A stretch of DNA of 64,000 bases from Stutzerimonas stutzeri (GCF_024448985.1 NZ_JAMOII010000020.1:1-64000), one strand, 5' to 3'. Shown: positions 24,614-33,698, counted from the first letter of the stretch. Notes: generated from the letters alone by a model not told the origin. Numbers and translations are program-made.

Positions 24614-25861
24614 ATGTCTAGCGTGCAAAGCGGCAAGATGATCGTCGGCCTCGACATCGGCACCTCCAAGGTGGTGGCGCTGGTGGGTGAAGTGACGCCG
24701 GACGGCGAACTCGAAATCGTCGGGATCGGCACCCATCCGTCGCGTGGCCTGAAGAAGGGCGTGGTGGTCAACATCGAGTCCACCGTTCAGTCGATCCAGC
24801 GTGCTGTCGAAGAGGCGCAGCTGATGGCGGGCTGCCGTATCCACTCCGCCTTCGTCGGTCTGGCCGGCAATCATATTCGCAGCCTCAACTCCCATGGCAT
24901 CGTCGCGATCCGTGATCGCGAAGTCAGTACAGCGGATCTCGAACGCGTGCTCGATGCCGCGCAAGCGGTGGCGATTCCGGCGGATCAGCGGGTGCTGCAT
25001 ACGCTTCCGCAGGACTACGTGATCGATAACCAGGAGGGCGTTCGCGAGCCGTTGGGCATGTCCGGTGTGCGCCTGGAAGCGAAGGTCCATGTCGTCACCT
25101 GCGCCGTCAACGCAGCGCAGAACATCGAAAAGTGCGTACGTCGTTGCGGCCTGGAAGTCGACGACATCATTCTGGAACAACTCGCATCGGCCCACGCCGT
25201 ACTGACCGATGATGAAAAGGAACTGGGCGTCTGCCTGGTGGATATCGGCGGCGGCACCACCGACATCTGCATCTTCACCGAAGGCGCGATTCGGCATACG
25301 GCAGTCATTCCGATCGCCGGTGACCAGGTCACCAACGATATCGCCATGGCTCTGCGTACGCCGACGCAGTACGCCGAAGAGATCAAGATCCGCTACGCCT
25401 GCGCGCTGGCCAAGCTGGCGGGCCCTGGCGAAACCATCAAGGTACCGAGCGTCGGGGATCGTCCGCCGCGGGAACTCTCACGCCAGGCGCTGGCCGAAGT
25501 CGTGGAGCCGCGTTATGACGAACTCTTTACATTGATCCAGGCCGAGCTGCGTCGTAGCGGCTACGAGGATCTGGTCCCGGCAGGGATCGTTCTCACCGGC
25601 GGTACGGCGAAGATGGAAGGCGCCGTCGAGCTGGCCGAGGAAATCTTTCACATGCCGGTGCGCCTGGGCGTACCGCACAGCATCAACGGACTCACGGATG
25701 TGGTCCGCAATCCTATCTATTCAACGGGCGTGGGCCTGTTGCTATACGGCATGCGCAAGCAGACCGATGGCACGACCATGTCCGGTCTCGGCCACTTCGC
25801 CGAAGAACCCAAAACATCTGTCGTGGACCGGCTCAAAAGCTGGATCCAAGGCAATTTCTGA
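24614..25861 (+). CDS. ftsA: Cell division protein FtsA
   Basis: FtsA is an actin-like ATPase that anchors FtsZ filaments to the membrane and recruits later division proteins. The 415-residue product has MIVGLDIGTSKVVALVGEV at the N-terminus, the phosphate-2 loop VDIGGGTTD, and the amphipathic C-terminal anchor (VVDRLKSWIQGNF). The ATG at 24614 has GAGGA at a normal spacing; an in-frame ATG at 24605 almost touches that site and is unlikely to be used. Confidence 0.95.
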   Translation: MSSVQSGKMIVGLDIGTSKVVALVGEVTPDGELEIVGIGTHPSRGLKKGVVVNIESTVQSIQRAVEEAQLMAGCRIHSAFVGLAGNHIRSLNSHGIVAIRDREVSTADLERVLDAAQAVAIPADQRVLHTLPQDYVIDNQEGVREPLGMSGVRLEAKVHVVTCAVNAAQNIEKCVRRCGLEVDDIILEQLASAHAVLTDDEKELGVCLVDIGGGTTDICIFTEGAIRHTAVIPIAGDQVTNDIAMALRTPTQYAEEIKIRYACALAKLAGPGETIKVPSVGDRPPRELSRQALAEVVEPRYDELFTLIQAELRRSGYEDLVPAGIVLTGGTAKMEGAVELAEEIFHMPVRLGVPHSINGLTDVVRNPIYSTGVGLLLYGMRKQTDGTTMSGLGHFAEEPKTSVVDRLKSWIQGNF

Positions 25862-25914
25862 GCAGTGCGGCAGTAGCAGTAACCACAACTAGAAAGCTGG
25901 AAGGAGAGAGGGAA

Positions 25915-27099
25915 ATGTTCGAACTCGTAGATCATACCCCGCAAAGTGCAGTGATTAAGGTCATTGGCGTAGGCGGAGGCGGCGGCAACGCCGTCAATCA
26001 CATGGTGCGCAACAGCGTCGAAGGCGTCGAATTCATCTGCGCCAACACCGATGCTCAGGCGCTGAAGAAAATCGAAGCGCGGACCGTACTGCAGTTGGGT
26101 TCCGCTATTACCAAAGGACTGGGCGCCGGCACCAATCCCGATATCGGTCGTCAGGCTGCCATGGATGACCGTGAGCGCATCGCCGAAGTGCTGCAGGGCG
26201 CCGACATGGTGTTCATCACCACCGGCATGGGCGGCGGTACCGGTACCGGCGCTGCGCCGGTCATCGCTTCGGTTGCCAAGGAAATGGGCATTCTGACCGT
26301 AGCAGTAGTGACCCGCCCGTTCCCGTTCGAGGGGCGCCGCCGCATGCAGGTCGCCGACGAGGGTATTCGTCAGCTCTCCGAGTGCGTCGACTCGCTGATC
26401 ACCATCCCCAACGAAAAGCTGCTGACCATACTGGGCAAGGATGCGAGCCTGCTCGCGGCTTTCGCTAAGGCCGACGACGTACTCACCGGCGCCGTGCGCG
26501 GTATTTCCGACATCATGCAGCGCCCCGGCCTGATGAACGTCGACTTTGCCGACGTGAAGACCGTCATGGGTGAAATGGGCATGGCGATGATGGGTACGGG
26601 TTGTGCCACCGGCCCCAACCGCGCTCGCGAAGCCACCGAAGCGGCTATCCGCAATCCGCTGCTCGAAGACGTCAATCTGCAGGGGGCTCGCGGCATTCTG
26701 GTCAACATCACCGCTGGTCTTGATCTTTCGCTCGGTGAATACGCCGCCGTCGGCGAGATCATCGAGGCGTTCGCGTCCGATGAAGCGACCGTCAAGGTGG
26801 GTGCTGTGATCGATCCCGATATGCTCGACGAATTGCACGTTACCGTCGTCGCTACCGGACTCGGCCCACGTCATGAGAAGCCGGTCAAGGTTGTTGACAA
26901 CACTCTGCAAACCGCAGCGGTCGCGCCGCAGGCAGCGCCGGCGCCTCGTCAGGATCAGGCAGCGGTGAACTATCGTGATCTGGACCGTCCGACCATCATG
27001 CGCAATCAGGCCAACGTGGCGACTGCGGCGAAAATGAATCCTCAGGAGGACTTGGACTACCTTGATATTCCGGCTTTCTTGCGTCGTCAGGCTGATTGA
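25915..27099 (+). CDS. ftsZ: Cell division GTPase FtsZ
   Basis: FtsZ is the tubulin-like GTPase that polymerises into the Z ring. The 394-residue protein has the tubulin signature GGGTGTGAAPV, the N-terminal nucleotide loop VGGGGGNAVNHM, a variable linker of about 50 residues, and the conserved C-terminal peptide DYLDIPAFLRRQAD that binds FtsA and ZipA. GGAGAGAGGG precedes the ATG, a strong ribosome-binding site fitting its high expression. It lies 53 bp after ftsA. Confidence 0.98.
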   Translation: MFELVDHTPQSAVIKVIGVGGGGGNAVNHMVRNSVEGVEFICANTDAQALKKIEARTVLQLGSAITKGLGAGTNPDIGRQAAMDDRERIAEVLQGADMVFITTGMGGGTGTGAAPVIASVAKEMGILTVAVVTRPFPFEGRRRMQVADEGIRQLSECVDSLITIPNEKLLTILGKDASLLAAFAKADDVLTGAVRGISDIMQRPGLMNVDFADVKTVMGEMGMAMMGTGCATGPNRAREATEAAIRNPLLEDVNLQGARGILVNITAGLDLSLGEYAAVGEIIEAFASDEATVKVGAVIDPDMLDELHVTVVATGLGPRHEKPVKVVDNTLQTAAVAPQAAPAPRQDQAAVNYRDLDRPTIMRNQANVATAAKMNPQEDLDYLDIPAFLRRQAD

Positions 27100-27210
27100 T
27101 TTGATTTATCAGGAGTATTGGGTTGATTGGTATTCAGCAAACTGGGGTTCTGCTATGATCGCCACCTTTGTTGGAAACCATTCGCAACAGCGCAATAGCG
27201 AAACCAAGCC

Positions 27211-28122
27211 ATGATCAGACAACGCACCTTGAAGAACATCATTCGCGCCACTGGCGTCGGCCTGCATTCGGGGGAAAAGGTATACCTGACCCTGAAGCCG
27301 GCACCCGTGGATACTGGAATCGTGTTCTGTCGCACCGACCTCAACCCGCCCGTGCAGATCGCCGCACGGGCCGAGAACGTCGGCGAGACAACCATGTCGA
27401 CCACCCTGGTAAGCGGTGATGTCAAAGTCGACACGGTGGAGCATTTGCTTTCGGCCATGGCTGGACTTGGCATCGATAACGCTTATGTCGAGCTTTCCGC
27501 ATCGGAAGTGCCGATCATGGACGGTAGCGCTGGCCCCTTCGTATTCCTGATTCAATCAGCCGGCCTGCAGGAGCAGGACGCCCCGAAGAAGTTCATCCGC
27601 ATCATCCGCGAGGTCACGGTGGAGGACGGCGACAAGCGCGCCACGTTCATACCATTCGAAGGCTTCAAGGTGAGTTTCGAGATCGACTTCGACCATCCGG
27701 TATTCAAGGGACGCACCCAGACTGCCAGCGTGGATTTCTCCAGCACTTCCTTCGTCAAGGAAGTCAGTCGTGCACGAACGTTCGGTTTCATGCGCGACAT
27801 CGAATTCCTCCGCTCGCATAACCTGGCCTTGGGTGGAAGCGTCGAAAACGCGATCGTGGTCGACGAAGACCATGTGCTCAACGAAGACGGCCTGCGTTAT
27901 GAGGACGAATTCGTGAAGCACAAGATACTCGATGCGATCGGTGATCTTTACTTGCTGGGCACCAGTCTGATCGGCGAATTCCGCGGCTTTAAATCCGGAC
28001 ATTCGTTGAACAACCGCTTGCTACGCACCTTGATGGAACAGAAGGATGCGTGGGAAATGGTGACGTTCGATGATTCCCAGACCGCACCGATCTCCTACAT
28101 GCGTCCGGCAGCTGCCGGCTGA
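27211..28122 (+). CDS. lpxC: UDP-3-O-acyl-N-acetylglucosamine deacetylase
   Basis: LpxC is the zinc-dependent deacetylase that commits UDP-3-O-acyl-GlcNAc to lipid A synthesis. The 303-residue protein has the zinc site with [11 protein letters not shown] (His near residue 78) and [14 protein letters not shown], plus the catalytic C-terminal [12 protein letters not shown] region. The 111-bp gap after ftsZ contains a TATGAT box (27154-27159) without a clear -35, so lpxC may have its own promoter. A terminator follows. Confidence 0.98.
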   Translation: MIRQRTLKNIIRATGVGLHSGEKVYLTLKPAPVDTGIVFCRTDLNPPVQIAARAENVGETTMSTTLVSGDVKVDTVEHLLSAMAGLGIDNAYVELSASEVPIMDGSAGPFVFLIQSAGLQEQDAPKKFIRIIREVTVEDGDKRATFIPFEGFKVSFEIDFDHPVFKGRTQTASVDFSSTSFVKEVSRARTFGFMRDIEFLRSHNLALGGSVENAIVVDEDHVLNEDGLRYEDEFVKHKILDAIGDLYLLGTSLIGEFRGFKSGHSLNNRLLRTLMEQKDAWEMVTFDDSQTAPISYMRPAAAG

Positions 28123-28144
28123 GTAGTACTCTCCTTCTTTTTTG

Positions 28145-28170
28145 AGGCCACCTTAGGGTGGCCTTTTTTT
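28145..28170 (+). terminator. Rho-independent terminator of the dcw-lpxC cluster
   Basis: A perfect 8-bp stem AGGCCACC/GGTGGCCT with loop TTAG and seven T residues closes the plus-strand cluster. Confidence 0.92.
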
Positions 28171-28181
28171 CGTCTTGCGGT

Positions 28182-28715
28182 TCAGTTCATTCCGTCGAGC
28201 AGGCTGGCCATGTCGTCGGCATGCTCTTCTTCCTGCGCGAGGATGTCCTCGAAGATCCGTCGTGTGGTTGGGTCCTTGTCACCGATGTACTGCACGATCT
28301 CGCGGTAGCTGTCGATGGCGATGCGCTCGGCAACCAGGTTTTCGAAGACCATATCGCGCAAACCATTGCCCTCGGCATATTGCGCATGCGCTCGCTCGGT
28401 GAGGCTGTCCGGATTGAAGTCAGGCGCACCACCCAGCTGTACGATGCGTTCGGCCAGTCGGTCGGCATGTTCCTGTTCTTCGTTGGCGTGCTCGAGGAAT
28501 TCGGCTGCTGCAACGCTCGATTTCAATCCGGTCGCCATGTAGTAATGGCGTTTGTAGCGCAGGTAGCAGACCAGTTCGGTGGCCAATGCCTCGTTGAGCA
28601 GATTGATCACTGTGTCGCGATCCGCCGAATAGCTTTCGGTCACCGCACCGTTCTCGACATGTTGCCGGGCTCGCTCGCGCAACGTCTGTTTGTCGCTCAG
28701 TTGTACATAGCTCAT
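28182..28715 (-). CDS. Ferritin-like domain protein (bacterioferritin-related)
   Basis: This is a 177-residue four-helix ferritin-like protein. Iron-ligand motifs occur as EALATELVCYLRYKRH, EFLEHANEEQEHAD, NLVAERIAIDSYREI and AQEEEHADDM, the E-x-x-H pairs expected of a di-iron site. It resembles the P. aeruginosa protein annotated as a probable bacterioferritin (PA4880, from memory), not BfrA or BfrB. A role in iron storage or oxidative protection is inferred. It starts at ATG 28715; an in-frame GTG three bases upstream is possible. It is convergent with lpxC and marks the start of the accessory segment. Confidence 0.85.
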   Translation of the reverse strand: MSYVQLSDKQTLRERARQHVENGAVTESYSADRDTVINLLNEALATELVCYLRYKRHYYMATGLKSSVAAAEFLEHANEEQEHADRLAERIVQLGGAPDFNPDSLTERAHAQYAEGNGLRDMVFENLVAERIAIDSYREIVQYIGDKDPTTRRIFEDILAQEEEHADDMASLLDGMN

Positions 28716-28829
28716 CACGGTCTCCTGGTTCTGTAGGGCTATTCAGCTATACCGCCGCCGCGCCTGTTGGCGTCTCGCTGGGCGTTAGGTCTGTTGACCT
28801 TTGTTGTGATGGACAATAGCTAAGAAAGT

Positions 28830-28976
28830 TTATCCGGCTCCGTCTTTCTCTGGCCGGTCAGGGTTGCCGGGCTCCTCGATGGGAACCGGCTCGCCCGGGT
28901 CCTTGCGCTCCGGTTCCGGAATAGGACTGGGCGTTCCATCGTCCCGCGGATCGGGGGCATGCATGTCGGTCTCCAT
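28830..28976 (-). CDS. Small acidic proline-rich protein (48 aa)
   Basis: This is a 48-residue open frame whose ATG overlaps the stop of the preceding gene (TGATG), so it is probably translated by coupling. Composition is extreme: Pro about 27%, with many Asp, Glu and Gly, no Cys, Trp or Phe, and Pro-Glu/Pro-Asp dipeptides throughout (for example PSPIPEPERKDPGEP). It has no signal peptide or membrane helix and is predicted to be disordered. Similar tiny Pro/acid-rich hypothetical proteins occur in pseudomonads, as I recall. Function is unknown. Confidence 0.7.
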   Translation of the reverse strand: METDMHAPDPRDDGTPSPIPEPERKDPGEPVPIEEPGNPDRPEKDGAG

Positions 28977-29374
28977 CAGCTGAGCGCCTTGATCAGCTCA
29001 TCCTTGCGCATCTTCGATCGGCCACGGACGTCCCGCTCGCGGGCCTTCTGCATCAGTTCGTCCCGCGTCAGCTCCGTGAGCGAACTGCTGCCGGAGCGAT
29101 TGCTGCGTGCCGAGCCCTTGTTGGGCGAGTCGCCCGCACGTGTCTTCGCTGCGCGATGTGCAGAATCCTTGCGGTCGGCGCGCTTGGCTGTCTCGTTTTT
29201 CTTCTGGCCCGAGCCACCCTTGCGCTCGCCGCCGCCCGACTGCTTGTTCACGGTGGCCCACGCACGGGCTTCGGCCTCCTTCTCTGGCACGCCGCGTTCT
29301 TCGTAGCTCTGTTCGATATGTTCGGCTTTGCGCTGTTGCTTGTCGGTGTACTTGGTTTTCTCACCTCTAGGCAT
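28976..29374 (-). CDS. Rho-N/SAP-like domain protein, often annotated plasmid stabilization protein
   Basis: This is a 132-residue highly charged protein. The N-terminal half (MPRGEKTKYTDKQQRKAEHIE, then EERGVPEKEAEARAWATVNK) is a conserved pseudomonad module. A Gly/Ser/Lys/Arg-rich low-complexity linker follows, and the last 40 residues (LTRDELMQKARERDVRGRSKMRKDELIKAL) match the Rho termination factor N-terminal helical domain, which can bind nucleic acid. The start at 29374 has GGAGGAACC upstream. The role is unknown; the plasmid-stabilization label is only an inherited name. It is in an operon with the 48-residue protein. Confidence 0.75.
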   Translation of the reverse strand: MPRGEKTKYTDKQQRKAEHIEQSYEERGVPEKEAEARAWATVNKQSGGGERKGGSGQKKNETAKRADRKDSAHRAAKTRAGDSPNKGSARSNRSGSSSLTELTRDELMQKARERDVRGRSKMRKDELIKALS

Positions 29375-29730
29375 AACGGTTCCTCCACGGCATGAGCGAT
29401 GCGAGGCGTGTGGGTCCGGGCGTCTCAGGCCCCGCATTAACACCTCTTTGTGTTGGTCCCCACCAGCTGTGCCGAGTTTCACGCCGGTTGGCATTGCCGG
29501 CTTTGCGAGCAGTGGTCATGAAGTTGCAATCACGCTGCCGCCATGCTTGGGCGACGAACTGGGAATAATTCTTATCGGACCTTGCTTTCGACGGAACAAA
29601 ATTCGTTTATGCTGGCCTGACCTAGCTTCAACCGCGCTATCTCGGCGGTTACAGCGATGCGTATGTGTCGAATCTGTTTTACGAAACCGGTTTGCCGTTG
29701 TCGGCGAGCTTTGACTGAGGTGATAACCAG
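29375..29730. other. Intergenic region between divergent genes
   Basis: These 356 bp separate the Rho-N protein (minus) from the RmlD-like gene (plus). I see only weak promoter-like boxes (TTTCGA with TATGCT near 29587-29614, plus strand). A plus-strand open frame spanning much of it (29328-29714) has no family resemblance and overlaps the neighbouring start, so I do not call it. Confidence 0.5.
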
Positions 29731-30654
29731 ATGCGAATCCTTGTATGCGGTGCCGGTGGCCAAGTTGGCCACGAATTGGTAGACCGTGCGAATAAGTATG
29801 GTCTAGAGGCGCTTAGCATGACTCGTGGGCAGCTGGACATCACCGATGCCGATCAGGTGGCAGCGGTCGTGGCCCTGTTCAAGCCAGGGATGATCATCAA
29901 CGCGGCAGCCTACACGCACGTCGACAACGCCGAGACGCATAGGGAACAGGCGTTCGCCGTGAACTGCGAAGGTCCCGCCAGACTGGCCGAAGCCGCCCGG
30001 TATGCCTCCATCCCGTTGCTACATATCTCCACGGATTATGTGTTTTCCGGCGAAGCCCGAACGCCTTACCGCGAAGATGACGAGATCGCGCCAACAGGGG
30101 TATACGGCGCGAGCAAGCTGGCGGGTGAAGAGGCCATTCGTGCTGTGCTGGATGAGCACCTGATTCTGCGGACCAGCTGGGTCTACGGCGCGCAGGGTCA
30201 CAATTTCGTCAAGACCATGCTGCGCCTGGGGCGTCAGCGCGATTCGCTTTCGGTGGTCGCTGATCAGTTCGGTTGCCCTACCCAGGCCGGCAGCATTGCC
30301 GACGCGCTGCTGCAGCTGGCTCGGCGCTATGCTCGCGAAGGCTCGCTTGCCTGGGGCCTCTATCACTACAGTGGCCGATCGCCCTGCACCTGGTTCGATT
30401 TTGCGGTAGAGATTTTTCGCCAGGCAGCCGCCAAGGGCATGCTGGCCAAACAGCCGCAAGTCTCCTCGATCACGACCGCGCAATACCCGACGCCCGCACG
30501 CCGGCCAGCCTGGTCGGTGCTCGATTGCACCCGTTTCGAAACGACCTTCGGCATCGACACGCATGACTGGCACGACGACCTGTCGGTCGTGCTCGATACG
30601 CTGGCCGTAGCGGAGAAGAATACTGCGAAGGTCGCTGCGCCTCCCCAGGTCTGA
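29731..30654 (+). CDS. rmlD: dTDP-4-dehydrorhamnose reductase (RmlD-like)
   Basis: This is a 307-residue extended short-chain dehydrogenase. It shows the nucleotide-binding GAGGQVGHEL at residues 7-16, INAAAYTHVDNAE, STDYVFSG and the catalytic YGASKLAGE (Tyr-x-x-x-Lys). RmlD makes dTDP-L-rhamnose, a precursor of O-antigen and rhamnolipid. The usual partners rmlB, rmlA and rmlC are absent here, so it is either a second copy or a reductase for a related nucleotide sugar. The fold is certain; the exact substrate is not. Confidence 0.8.
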   Translation: MRILVCGAGGQVGHELVDRANKYGLEALSMTRGQLDITDADQVAAVVALFKPGMIINAAAYTHVDNAETHREQAFAVNCEGPARLAEAARYASIPLLHISTDYVFSGEARTPYREDDEIAPTGVYGASKLAGEEAIRAVLDEHLILRTSWVYGAQGHNFVKTMLRLGRQRDSLSVVADQFGCPTQAGSIADALLQLARRYAREGSLAWGLYHYSGRSPCTWFDFAVEIFRQAAAKGMLAKQPQVSSITTAQYPTPARRPAWSVLDCTRFETTFGIDTHDWHDDLSVVLDTLAVAEKNTAKVAAPPQV

Positions 30655-30784
30655 CCGTCAGCTGCGAATTTCGACGCCGCACAAGCTGGGCTACGCCTGA
30701 TTGGTGATCCTGCCCCCGAGTCGGTATTCTTTGCCACCTTCTTACGGGGCGGCATAAGGCCGTACCGGTCGCTGGAGACGCCAC

Positions 30785-31684
30785 GTGGTCGTGTTCGAGG
30801 CAATCCTGCCCATCTTTGGCTTGATCATGCTCGGCTATCTGTTGGGCTGGAGAGGCTGGCTCGCTGGCGAAGCGGCAACCGGACTTGCCAACATCACCTT
30901 CAAGTTGTTCATGCCGACCGTCCTGTTCACCGGTATCGCTCGCGCTCAGCTGAGCGACGGCATGTCACCGATGTTGTTGCTGGCGTATTTCGGTCCGGTG
31001 CTCGCCGTATTCATTTTCGTGGGGCTGATTGCGCATCGCGTGCTGGGGCGCGCCTCGCCGCTGGGGCTGACGGCCGCCTATTCCAACAACGTGCTGGTCG
31101 GGATCCCACTGGTGACCACCTTGCTCGGGCAGCCGAGCCTGGTGTACGTGTTCGCCATTCTGGTTTTTCACAGCCTGATCCTGTTCTCGCTGCAAAGCTT
31201 CTACAGCGCATTCGGCTCGGGGCAAAAGGTCAGTGGCAAGGCGCTGCTGAAGAATCTGGCCAATCCGCTTATCGTGGGGCTGCTGCTCGGCGCCTTGCTG
31301 AACGTTTCGGGCTTCGGTCTGCCGCAGCCGATCTGGCGCATCGCCGAATGGCTGGCCCAGGCGGCGTTGCCTTGCGCGTTGCTGGTGCTGGGCATCAGTC
31401 TGTCACGCTACCGGCTGCGCCCCAGCACTGCTGCGTTGGCGCTGACACTCGTCAAGCTGGGCTTGTTTCCGTTGCTGGTGTGGTACGTCAGCGGATTGTT
31501 GCCCGGACTGAGTCATGAAGCCCGTAGCGTGCTGGTACTGCTGGCGGCCTGTCCGAGTGGCGTGAACGTGCTCGCTTTCGTGTCCAATCCGGACGATACC
31601 CGCGCGGTTAGTTCGACGGTGTTTCTCTCGACCATGCTTGCGGCGATCAGCCTGCCGTTGTGGATGTTGCTGATGTCGGCGTGA
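30785..31684 (+). CDS. AEC-family (auxin efflux carrier-like) transporter
   Basis: This is a 299-residue membrane protein with about ten helices arranged as two five-helix repeats. Family features include NITFKLFMPTVLFTGIA in the first repeat, AAYSNNVLVGIPL, and VLVLLAACPSGVNVLAF in the second. Bacterial members are proposed to export small carboxylates such as malonate or malate; the substrate here cannot be told. It starts at a GTG. It is monocistronic, and the convergent neighbour ends 12 bp away. Confidence 0.85.
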   Translation: MVVFEAILPIFGLIMLGYLLGWRGWLAGEAATGLANITFKLFMPTVLFTGIARAQLSDGMSPMLLLAYFGPVLAVFIFVGLIAHRVLGRASPLGLTAAYSNNVLVGIPLVTTLLGQPSLVYVFAILVFHSLILFSLQSFYSAFGSGQKVSGKALLKNLANPLIVGLLLGALLNVSGFGLPQPIWRIAEWLAQAALPCALLVLGISLSRYRLRPSTAALALTLVKLGLFPLLVWYVSGLLPGLSHEARSVLVLLAACPSGVNVLAFVSNPDDTRAVSSTVFLSTMLAAISLPLWMLLMSA

Positions 31685-31696
31685 TCGCCGAGGCGG

Positions 31697-32452
31697 TCAG
31701 GATTTTCCATCACGCCGATCGGCGTGCGCGTGCGGGGCGATGATGTCCTCGAGGCGCAGGCCGGTCAGGCCGTGAATGGTGCGCCAGAGGTAATAGAAGA
31801 TCGCCATCATCATCAACATGCTCGGGATCGCGATCATCGGATAGCTGAGCAGGGTCATGCGACCCAGCTCGGCGTTGAAGGCTTCACTGCCGGCCGGGCT
31901 GTTGACGATCCATTTGGCCAGTACATAGTTCATGAAAGAAGAGAAAAAGAAGGTGCCGCTGAGAAAGTAAGTGGCGCGCAGCAGCCGCGTTTCGAAGTGA
32001 GCGGTTTGCCCGTTGCGCTCGAGTTGCTCGTGGACCTTGTCGACGTTGAGCACCTTGGGGTTGTAGAGCAGGGTGCGGATCAGCGGGAAGCGGGTGCGGG
32101 TCGAGGCCAGTACCGCAATGCCGATGATGCCGGGAATCGCGGCTTCCTTGACTGCCAGCCATTGGGGGTCGAGTTGCAGCAGGCCGATGCCGCCGGTAAG
32201 CAGCACGCTGACGAGGCCCAGCAGGGCGATCCAGTTGAATTTACGATATTTCGCCAGTTCGAAGAGACCCCAGCCGAGCGGAAACGCCAGCGCCAGCAGA
32301 AGTGCGCCGTCGGCGCCAAGGCGGTTCTCGCCGCTAAGCTTCATCAGGATCAATGATGGGATCACGATGCTGATCGCCAGGTCCATCAAGGGCCTTGGCT
32401 TGTGCTCGGGCGGTTGATTGGAGCCTGGTCGGGTGGTGCGGGTATCGGTCAT
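31697..32452 (-). CDS. VC0807-family membrane protein
   Basis: This is a 251-residue protein with six likely membrane helices. It resembles the VC0807 family, which has no assigned function: LMDLAISIVIPSLILMKLSG, FPLGWGLFELAKYRKFNWIA, then a soluble region around STRTRFPLIRTLLYNPKVLN, and MMMAIFYYLWRTIHGLTGL near the end. It is convergent with the AEC transporter and downstream of an MprF-like membrane protein on the same strand, with an 88-bp gap. Confidence 0.7.
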   Translation of the reverse strand: MTDTRTTRPGSNQPPEHKPRPLMDLAISIVIPSLILMKLSGENRLGADGALLLALAFPLGWGLFELAKYRKFNWIALLGLVSVLLTGGIGLLQLDPQWLAVKEAAIPGIIGIAVLASTRTRFPLIRTLLYNPKVLNVDKVHEQLERNGQTAHFETRLLRATYFLSGTFFFSSFMNYVLAKWIVNSPAGSEAFNAELGRMTLLSYPMIAIPSMLMMMAIFYYLWRTIHGLTGLRLEDIIAPHAHADRRDGKS

Positions 32453-32540
32453 TTGATTTCGTGTTTCATCTCGGATGGAGGCGAATGATCACCCGAGCGA
32501 GCGAACATAGCCATACTGCAATGGTGGTGTTCTCCGTAGT

Positions 32541-33494
32541 TTACTGACCGGAGCCGATGCCGGTGCGTCGTTTTGCCGACCACTGGGTGGCTTCGAATAC
32601 CATCACGATCAATATCGCCAGGGCGAATGGCAGCAGAAGGTAGAAGGCCCTGAATACGATCAGTGCAGCCAGGACATCGGCGGTAGGCAGCTCCGGCAAG
32701 GCTGCGATGAAGGTCACTTCGAGCACCCCGAGCCCGCCGGGTGCATGGGACAACAACGCCAGCGAGAAGGATGCGAGAAATACTCCCAGTACCACCAGGT
32801 AGCCGGGGTTCTGCGCTTCGGGCAGTGCAAAGTAGATGATTGCCGCGGCGCAGGCGAGCTCCAGTGGTGCGGCAATCAGCTGCCTGCCGACGATCGGAAG
32901 GCGTGGGTAATCGATTCGCCATTTCCCAAGATGCATGGGTGCGAAATGTCGCCAGGCCCCAATCACGTAAAGACCGACTAGGCACAGCAGGGACGTCCCA
33001 ATGGCGAACGAAAGCCAAGGCTCTGCGTCGATGAGCCTGCTCAGCAAATCCGGCCGCAGAATCAGAACGGCCCCGCCAGCCAGCAAGGTGCCAAGAAAAA
33101 ACGTGAGGGAACAGAATACGATCAGTACGCCGATCTCATGCGGACTGAGTCCCTTGCTGCGATATGCGCGATAACGCACGACCGCGCCGGAAAACACCGA
33201 CGCGCCCACGTTGTGCGCCAGGGCATAGGTGGTGAACGAGCAAAGCGTGATGAACCACCAGGAGATGTTCTTGCCCAGGTGGGCTATGGCAATCCGGTCA
33301 TACCAGGCTAGCGCAGTGTAGGCACCAAGCGTCGCCAGGCCGGCCAGCAGCCAGTCCCGATAGCTGATGGCCTCGAGACTTTCGGTGAGGTCGGCCAACG
33401 AGAGATTGTGAATTTCCTGATAGAGCAGATAGCCGGAAAGCAGTACCGCGGTGATGCCGACAAAGGTCCAGACGACATCGCTCCTCTTCATCAT
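32541..33494 (-). CDS. Lysylphosphatidylglycerol synthase TM-region family protein (UPF0104)
   Basis: This is a 317-residue protein with about eight membrane helices, matching the flippase-like transmembrane half of MprF and related proteins. Visible features are YALAHNVGASVFSGAVVRYRAY and LLSHAPGGLGVLEVTFIAAL. The C-terminal aminoacyl-transferase domain of true MprF is missing, so it should not make lysyl-PG itself; lipid or hopanoid-type translocation is a guess. The ATG at 33494 has AAGGAG upstream. It is divergent from the P450 gene. Confidence 0.75.
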   Translation of the reverse strand: MMKRSDVVWTFVGITAVLLSGYLLYQEIHNLSLADLTESLEAISYRDWLLAGLATLGAYTALAWYDRIAIAHLGKNISWWFITLCSFTTYALAHNVGASVFSGAVVRYRAYRSKGLSPHEIGVLIVFCSLTFFLGTLLAGGAVLILRPDLLSRLIDAEPWLSFAIGTSLLCLVGLYVIGAWRHFAPMHLGKWRIDYPRLPIVGRQLIAAPLELACAAAIIYFALPEAQNPGYLVVLGVFLASFSLALLSHAPGGLGVLEVTFIAALPELPTADVLAALIVFRAFYLLLPFALAILIVMVFEATQWSAKRRTGIGSGQ

Positions 33495-33698
33495 TGGGTT
33501 GGCTCCTTGGCGACGGCTTATGCCTCGAAGCGAAGGTTCGGACAATGGGTCACAAGCGTCGCGGAATAGTTCGGCCAGTCTTTTATCGGCATCGGAGCGC
33601 GCGTTTTGTTCATTCTGGCATCGGTGTGAGCAGGAACGGGCACCGAGACAACGGGATGAGGTCCACCGTAGTGCCAGACATCAAGGGAGGAAACAGTA

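Noticed and set aside
29328-29714. 128-codon plus-strand open frame in the Rho-N/rmlD gap
   Set aside because: It has no similarity to a known family, overlaps the start region of the minus-strand gene and lacks a ribosome-binding site.
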